This document shows positions 59,366 through 64,000 of a stretch of DNA of 64,000 nt, in pieces. The DNA is from Planotetraspora mira (GTDB lineage: Bacteria; Actinomycetota; Actinomycetes; Streptosporangiales; Streptosporangiaceae). A model generated the notes under the pieces. The model searched no databases. It worked only from the letters and a program-made list of their open reading frames with translations, and was not told the DNA's origin. The stretch lies in NCBI RefSeq assembly GCF_016863275.1, contig NZ_BOOO01000008.1, positions 62,001 to 126,000 of the forward strand, read 5' to 3'. Numbering within the stretch: position 1 is the first letter of the stretch; every line of letters starts with the position of its first letter. The position numbers and the translations under genes were made by a program.

Positions 59366-60583
59366 CTATCCACGGGTGGCGGAAAGATCATGGTCGTACG
59401 GTTTCAGGGTGATGGCGCTCGCCGTCTTTCTGATGCTCTTGATCAGGAGGCCCTTCCACGGGATGTAGGGCATCAGGCGGTAGTTCTGGTTGAGGAACCA
59501 GGCCATGAATCTGCTCTCGGGGACCGTCCACTTGGCCACTCCCTGGCCTGCCTTCTGGCAGCCTGCGACGTAGTTGCGCATCGTCTCCTGGTAGCCGGCG
59601 AAGCCGGCGCGGTAGTCGCCGCCGGCCGCGGCCAGTTCGCCCGCCAGGACGTACGCGCCGACCACGGCCAGGCCGGTGCCCATGCCCGACAGCGGCGAGG
59701 GTGAGTAGGCGGCGTCGCCGAGCAGCGTGACCCGGCCGCGCGACCAGGTGTCCAGATGGACCTGGCTGATCGAGTCGAAGTAGAAGTCGGGCGCGTCCCG
59801 CATGGCATCGAGCAGCCGGGGAGTCTCCCAGCCGACCCCGTCGAACACCTCGGCGACGATCTTCTTCTGCTGTTCGACGTCGCGCCGGTCGTAGGCCAGC
59901 GGGGGCGAGCCGAAGTAGAACAGGGCCTTGGCCTCGGTATTGTCTCGGGCGCTATAGACGTTGACGATCTTGCCGGGGACGCCGTACATCTGCCCGGTGT
60001 GGTCCAGCCCCAGATGGTTGTCCAGGGTGAAGATCGCGAGGTAGAGGCCCAGGTCCTCGACGAAGTCCCGCTCGGGGCCGAAGGCCAGCGCGCGCACGTT
60101 GGAGTGCAGCCCGTCGGCCCCCACGACCAGGTCGAACCGCCGGGGCGCGGCCCGCTCGAAGGTGACCGCCACGCCGTCGGCGTCTTCGGCGATGGCGGTG
60201 ATGGAGTCGTCGAAGAGGTATTCGGTGTGGTCCTTGGTGGCGTCGTACAGGATGCGGGCCAGGTCGCCGCGCAGGATCTCGAGATCGCCGCTGAACATGT
60301 CGGAGGGAATGGTGGCGACCTTCTTGCCCGCGGTGTTGACGTGAGACACGTCGCCCATTTGGGTCTGCAGGCGCTCGATGTCGGCCAGGATACCCATCCG
60401 CCGGAGCACGGTGAAGTGCACGTCGCCACGGAAGTCGACTGCGTAGCCGCCGTCGCGCAGGGCGGGGGCCCGTTCGACCACCGTGGGAGTGAACCCGTGC
60501 CGGCGCAGCCAGTAGGCAAGTGCCGGGCCGGCGATGCTCGCCCCCGAGATCAGAATGTTCGCGTTCGCTGGTTTGGTTGTCAT
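59366..60583 (-). CDS. FAD-dependent monooxygenase (PHBH/TetX-like)
   Basis: This flavoprotein of 405 residues starts at ATG 60583 (MTTKPANANILISGASIAGP). The Rossmann FAD motif ISGASIAGPALAYWLRRHG is near residue 12, followed by VVERAPALRDGG. The FAD/NADPH motif DLVVGADGLHSNVRALAFG lies near residue 150. GRVTLLGDAAYSPSPLSGMG near residue 282 binds the FAD ribityl moiety. This is the group A aromatic hydroxylase pattern. It lies downstream of a SARP/AfsR-like regulator on the same strand (45 bp gap) and may be its target. Substrate unknown; antibiotic inactivation or secondary-metabolite tailoring are options. Confidence 0.92.
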   Translation of the reverse strand: MTTKPANANILISGASIAGPALAYWLRRHGFTPTVVERAPALRDGGYAVDFRGDVHFTVLRRMGILADIERLQTQMGDVSHVNTAGKKVATIPSDMFSGDLEILRGDLARILYDATKDHTEYLFDDSITAIAEDADGVAVTFERAAPRRFDLVVGADGLHSNVRALAFGPERDFVEDLGLYLAIFTLDNHLGLDHTGQMYGVPGKIVNVYSARDNTEAKALFYFGSPPLAYDRRDVEQQKKIVAEVFDGVGWETPRLLDAMRDAPDFYFDSISQVHLDTWSRGRVTLLGDAAYSPSPLSGMGTGLAVVGAYVLAGELAAAGGDYRAGFAGYQETMRNYVAGCQKAGQGVAKWTVPESRFMAWFLNQNYRLMPYIPWKGLLIKSIRKTASAITLKPYDHDLSATRG

Positions 60584-60628
60584 GCGACGAGCGTGGCCGA
60601 CAGCGCTCACCGGCCGCTCACCGCTGGC

Positions 60629-63600
60629 TCACTGGTCTGGGGCTCTGCTCACGGCCAGGACTTTGATGGCCGACTCCGGTACGCCCGCCAGGCGAAGAGC
60701 GTCGGCCAGAGACATCCGCGCTCCCTCCTGGTAGGCGGCTTCGTACGGCGAGCCGCCCAGAGCGGTCCGGGCGGCGGCGGCGACCTTCGCGGCATCGGGA
60801 TCGGGCCCGGCGGCGCTTCCCCACAGTACGGTGGCCGCACCCAATAGCCGCGCCGCCCGCGCCGCGTCGTTCTCGGCGAGAGCGGTCCCGGCGAGGGCCT
60901 CGACCGCGCGGGAGCCTTCGGGGAGCGGGCCGGCCAGCGCCACCTCGACGGCGCGCACGTACCAGACCCGGGCCTCGCGGGGTACACCGGACGATTCGGC
61001 GACCTTGCCAAGTCCCATAAACGTGTTGAGACGGCTCTTGCTGCTCTTGAGCCAGTGTGTCTCGAATCGCTCCAGTGCCTGCTCGTACAGCCGGCGCGCC
61101 CCGGACAGGTCGCCGCTCAGCCGGGCGATGTCGCCGAAGCCGGTCATTGCGGCGGCGAGGTAGGTGGGACTGCCCGCGCGGCGCGCGATCTCGGCGGCCC
61201 GCTCATAGTCCGAGCGCGCTGCGGCGAGGTCTCTCGCCGACCCGGTCCGGGCGCGATGGACGCGATAGTCGCCCCGGTTGCACAGAAGGTCGGTGACGTC
61301 CTCCATCGCACCGAGCTGCTCGGTGTGGGCGAGGGCCTCGCCGGTCAGGACTATCGCCTTGTCGGGGTCGTCGCGCAGATATGCCAGGCCGGCCAGCGAG
61401 TCCAGCGCCAGCGCGGTCCCCCATCGGTCGCCGAGCGCCCGGAAGGTCTCGACAGCCGTGGCGAACGCCTCCTCGGCCGCCGCGAACCCACCCGTCAGGA
61501 GCTGCGGATAACCCCACACCACGTTGCTGATCGCCGCCTGCCACCGATCCGATGCCGCACGCCCACGTGTGATCACCGATATCACCACCGCGGGATCGCC
61601 CATCGGGGTATTGATCACGGGCCAGAGGAACGCGATGGCCGGATGGCCCAGCGGCCGATCCTCGCCGGCGACGATCGACTCGACCGCCGACCGGCACCGG
61701 TCCCACACTCGCAGTCCGCCACCGGCGGCCGCGATCAGCGCACAGAGCACATAGTCGGTTTCCAGCCCCGCGGGCGGAGTGGTGCCGGTCGCCTCCAGCA
61801 GTGCGGTCGCCCAGGGTGTCACCGAGGCGCGGGTGCCGCTCAACCAGATGTACCAGGCCATCGACGCGAGCAGCGCGAGCCCCAGCTCGGTCTCGCCCGA
61901 CTCGGCCGCCCACCGCAGCGCCGCGTGCAGGTTCCCCTCCTCCGCCTTGAGCGTCGCCAGCCACCGGAGCTGCTCGGGGCCTCGCAGGTGCGGATCGGCG
62001 GTTCTGGCCAGCTGCAGGTAGTGGTCGGCGTGCGCGCGCCGCACGGCGCCGGCCTCCCCCGCCTCCTCCAGCCGCTCGGCGCAGTAGGCGCGGATCGTCT
62101 CCAGCATGCGGTAGCGCCCATCAGCGATCTCGATCAGAGACTTGCCGACGAGGGAGTCCAGCACGTCCTCGGCACCCGGCACCGCGCAGACCCACCGCGC
62201 CGACTCGACGGTGGCGCCACCGTGGAAGACGGTCAGGCGCCTGGCCATCGCCCGCTCGGCCTCAGACAGCAGATCCCAGCTCCACGCCACGACCGCGCGC
62301 AGCGTCTGGTGCCTGGCCTCGGCGGTACGGCTGCCCCGCGACAGCAGCCGGAACCGGTCGTCCAGCCCGGCGGCGAGCTCCTCCACATCGTGCGTGCGCA
62401 GCCGCGCCGCCGCCAGTTCGATCGCCAGCGGCAGGCCGTCGAGGGCATGGCAGATCCGCCGCACGGCCTCGGCGTTGGCATCGTCCACGACGAAGCCCGG
62501 CCGTACCGCGGCGGCCCTGTCGGCGAACAGCCGCTCGGCCGGGGCCGGCGCGAGCGGCCGGACCGGCCACAAGTTCTCGCCGGTGATACCCAGCGCCTCC
62601 CGGCTCGTCGCCAGGACCCGCAGCGTAGGGCAGCGTTTCAGCAGCCGCTCGGCCAGCGCCGCCACGGCGTCGACCACATGCTCGCAGTTGTCGAGCAGCA
62701 ACAGCACCGCCCGCTCGGCCAGCGCCGCGACCAGACGCGACTCCGGCCTCACCCCAGCCCGCCCGGCATGAAAGCCACTCTCCCGCAATCCGAGCGCCCC
62801 GAGCACGGCCGCGGGCACCTCCGCCCCGTCACGCACCCGCGCCAGCTCCACTAGACACACCTCGAGCTCCGCGCTCGCGCTCACGGCCTCGATGGCCAGG
62901 CGGGTCTTGCCTGCGCCGCCGGCGCCGAGCAGGGTGACCAGGCGGGCTCGCGCCAGCAGGCCGTTGACCGCGGCCAGGTCGTCCGCACGGCCCACGAAGG
63001 TGGTGAGCTGGGCGGGGAGTGCGGGCGCGACCGGGTCGCCGCGTAGCAGGGAACGGTGGATCGCGGCGAGCTCGGGTGAGGGGTCCGCGCCGAGTTCGTC
63101 GACCAGGAGCCGCCGGATCTCCTCGAACGCGACCAGTGCCTCGGCCTGCCTGCCGTCGGCTCGCAGCGCGCGTATGAGCAGGCCCCACAGCCGTTCTCGT
63201 AGCGGATGCCGGGCGGTCAGTTCCCGCAGCTCCGGGACGACCGCCCGATGCCCGCCCTGCTGGAGTTCGGCCTCGATCCGGTCCTCCAGGGCGCCGAGTC
63301 TGCGCTCTTCGAGCCGAGCCGCCGCGGCCCGTACCGAGTCGGCGTCGGCGACGTCGGCGAGCGCGGGACCGCGCCAAAGGTCGAGCGCCGCGCGAAGGAG
63401 CTCCGCGGCCCGTGCGGGGTCGCCCCGCCCGAGGACCTGCCGCCCCTCGTCCGACAGCCGCTCGAAACGGTAGGCGTCGACGATTCCAGGATCGACCAGC
63501 AGCCGGTAACCGGCGGGGACGAACTCGATCGCGGCACCGGGGCGCAGCACCTGACGGAGCCGTGACACCTGTGACTGCAAGGCGTGAGCCGCCCCGTCGG

Positions 63601-63778
63601 GGGCTTGCCCGCCGTACAGATCGTCAATCAGCCGGTCGAGCGCCACCACCTCGCCGGCGCGGATCGACAGCAGAGCCAGGAGCGCCCGCCGCACCGGCCC
63701 GCCCAGCGCCACCTCACTCCCGTCATCACGCCACACCCGCGTGACACCCAGGATCCCGATCCGCATGCGTTCCATCAT
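60629..63778 (-). CDS. AfsR/SARP-family regulator with BTAD and NB-ARC-type ATPase
   Basis: This 1049-residue regulator begins at ATG 63778 or, four codons on, 63766 (MRIGILGVTRVWRDDGSEVA). The N-terminal OmpR-type winged helix includes ALGGPVRRALLALLSIRAGE and ALQSQVSRLRQVLRPG. The BTAD domain follows (residues about 100-250; FEEIRRLLVDELGADPSPEL). An ATPase domain has Walker A LLGAGGAGKTRLAIEA near residue 285, VLLLLDNCEHVVDA (Walker B) near 360, and GLPLAIELAAARLR. The C-terminal half has TPR-like repeats. Such proteins activate secondary metabolism or sense metabolites. It lies head-to-tail with the FAD monooxygenase. Confidence 0.93.
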   Translation of the reverse strand: MMERMRIGILGVTRVWRDDGSEVALGGPVRRALLALLSIRAGEVVALDRLIDDLYGGQAPDGAAHALQSQVSRLRQVLRPGAAIEFVPAGYRLLVDPGIVDAYRFERLSDEGRQVLGRGDPARAAELLRAALDLWRGPALADVADADSVRAAAARLEERRLGALEDRIEAELQQGGHRAVVPELRELTARHPLRERLWGLLIRALRADGRQAEALVAFEEIRRLLVDELGADPSPELAAIHRSLLRGDPVAPALPAQLTTFVGRADDLAAVNGLLARARLVTLLGAGGAGKTRLAIEAVSASAELEVCLVELARVRDGAEVPAAVLGALGLRESGFHAGRAGVRPESRLVAALAERAVLLLLDNCEHVVDAVAALAERLLKRCPTLRVLATSREALGITGENLWPVRPLAPAPAERLFADRAAAVRPGFVVDDANAEAVRRICHALDGLPLAIELAAARLRTHDVEELAAGLDDRFRLLSRGSRTAEARHQTLRAVVAWSWDLLSEAERAMARRLTVFHGGATVESARWVCAVPGAEDVLDSLVGKSLIEIADGRYRMLETIRAYCAERLEEAGEAGAVRRAHADHYLQLARTADPHLRGPEQLRWLATLKAEEGNLHAALRWAAESGETELGLALLASMAWYIWLSGTRASVTPWATALLEATGTTPPAGLETDYVLCALIAAAGGGLRVWDRCRSAVESIVAGEDRPLGHPAIAFLWPVINTPMGDPAVVISVITRGRAASDRWQAAISNVVWGYPQLLTGGFAAAEEAFATAVETFRALGDRWGTALALDSLAGLAYLRDDPDKAIVLTGEALAHTEQLGAMEDVTDLLCNRGDYRVHRARTGSARDLAAARSDYERAAEIARRAGSPTYLAAAMTGFGDIARLSGDLSGARRLYEQALERFETHWLKSSKSRLNTFMGLGKVAESSGVPREARVWYVRAVEVALAGPLPEGSRAVEALAGTALAENDAARAARLLGAATVLWGSAAGPDPDAAKVAAAARTALGGSPYEAAYQEGARMSLADALRLAGVPESAIKVLAVSRAPDQ

Positions 63779-63842
63779 CTCCCCTCGCCCTCACCCGATG
63801 GAGATCTCCGAGCTTGTCGGTGCCGTCTGGCAGACTGCCGCC

Positions 63843-64000
63843 ATGCTTGATCACGTGTCGATTCAGTGCGGAGATCTCGTCAAGAGCGCGGCCTTCTACG
63901 ACGCTGTTCTGGCGCCGCTCGGCGGTCGACGGATCATGGAATTCGGTCCAGTCATCGGATACGGCGTTGACCGCCCCACGTTCTGGATTGGCCGGCAGTC
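63843..64000 (+). CDS. VOC-family (glyoxalase-like) protein, 3' end cut by window
   Basis: The first 52 codons of a gene starting at ATG 63843 read MLDHVSIQCGDLVKSAAFYD followed by AVLAPLGGRRIMEFG. This is the standard opening of vicinal-oxygen-chelate proteins (HxxxxVxDxxxSxxFYxxVLxPLG), with the first metal ligand His4. It is divergent from the SARP-like regulator. Members include glyoxalases, dioxygenases and antibiotic-binding proteins; the subtype cannot be told from this fragment. Confidence 0.85.
   Translation, partial: MLDHVSIQCGDLVKSAAFYDAVLAPLGGRRIMEFGPVIGYGVDRPTFWIGRQ

Overview
The window is about 70% GC with actinobacterial gene architecture: SigK/RskA, Tat-exported PhoX-like enzyme, a large LuxR and a SARP/BTAD regulator, DUF5709, coelichelin-type siderophore genes. 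It most likely comes from the chromosome of a filamentous actinomycete. Streptosporangiales is my best guess, but that is inference and no rRNA is present.

Layout. 1-5.3 kb is the edge of a hydroxamate siderophore locus: two FecCD permeases and an ATPase, then a formyltransferase and an ornithine N-hydroxylase diverging from an IdeR/DmdR1-type iron box. 5.4-10.3 kb holds a DUF4190-like membrane protein, an MFS exporter with a MarR regulator, a mycothiol-dependent isomerase-like protein and a Cys-rich small protein. 10.6-16.9 kb is a pentose-phosphate/glycolysis operon (zwf-tkt-pgi-gnd). 16.9-30.6 kb contains four arrays of an exact 53-bp-period repeat, 22 clear cores plus one degenerate, placed behind gene ends in sense orientation. 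Two genes (gnd and a Gfo/Idh/MocA oxidoreductase) use the TGA inside the repeat core as their stop codon.

Interleaved with the arrays is a sugar catabolic system. A DeoR repressor, a SIS-domain aminosugar isomerase/deaminase, a tagatose-6-P-type kinase and a class II tagatose/fructose-bisphosphate aldolase lie at 18-26 kb. At 30.5-38.4 kb lie a secreted GH114 endo-alpha-1,4-polygalactosaminidase, a GH4 glycosidase, a sugar ABC transporter, the oxidoreductase and a second PfkB kinase. Together they read as a polygalactosamine/galactosaminogalactan utilisation route, from extracellular cleavage through uptake and deglycosylation to aldol cleavage. A nearly identical 49-bp control region precedes the isomerase and kinase operons. 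The locus is interrupted twice. The first interruption (20.0-24.35 kb) carries a TetR/SDR pair and an unusual zinc-ribbon SDR plus leucine-rich-repeat operon with a tRNA-like leader. The second (26.5-30.4 kb) is bounded by 369-bp inverted repeats and carries two hypotheticals, a dead ISL3 transposase, a DHFR-fold reductase and an AraC regulator.

38.4-49.4 kb holds ordinary accessory genes (PadR, HxlR and SDR pairs, YceI), an orphan hydrogenase-maturation factor HypF with a Pro-rich insert, DUF5709 and a PhoX-like protein. 49.5-53.3 kb is a SigK-RskA regulon with two matching ECF promoters driving sigK itself and a leaderless molybdopterin oxidoreductase, followed by an MPT83-like fasciclin lipoprotein. 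53.5-64 kb holds an FMN alpha-hydroxyacid oxidase, small membrane and secreted proteins, a LuxR LAL regulator, an FAD monooxygenase beside a SARP/AfsR-like regulator, and the start of a VOC-family gene.
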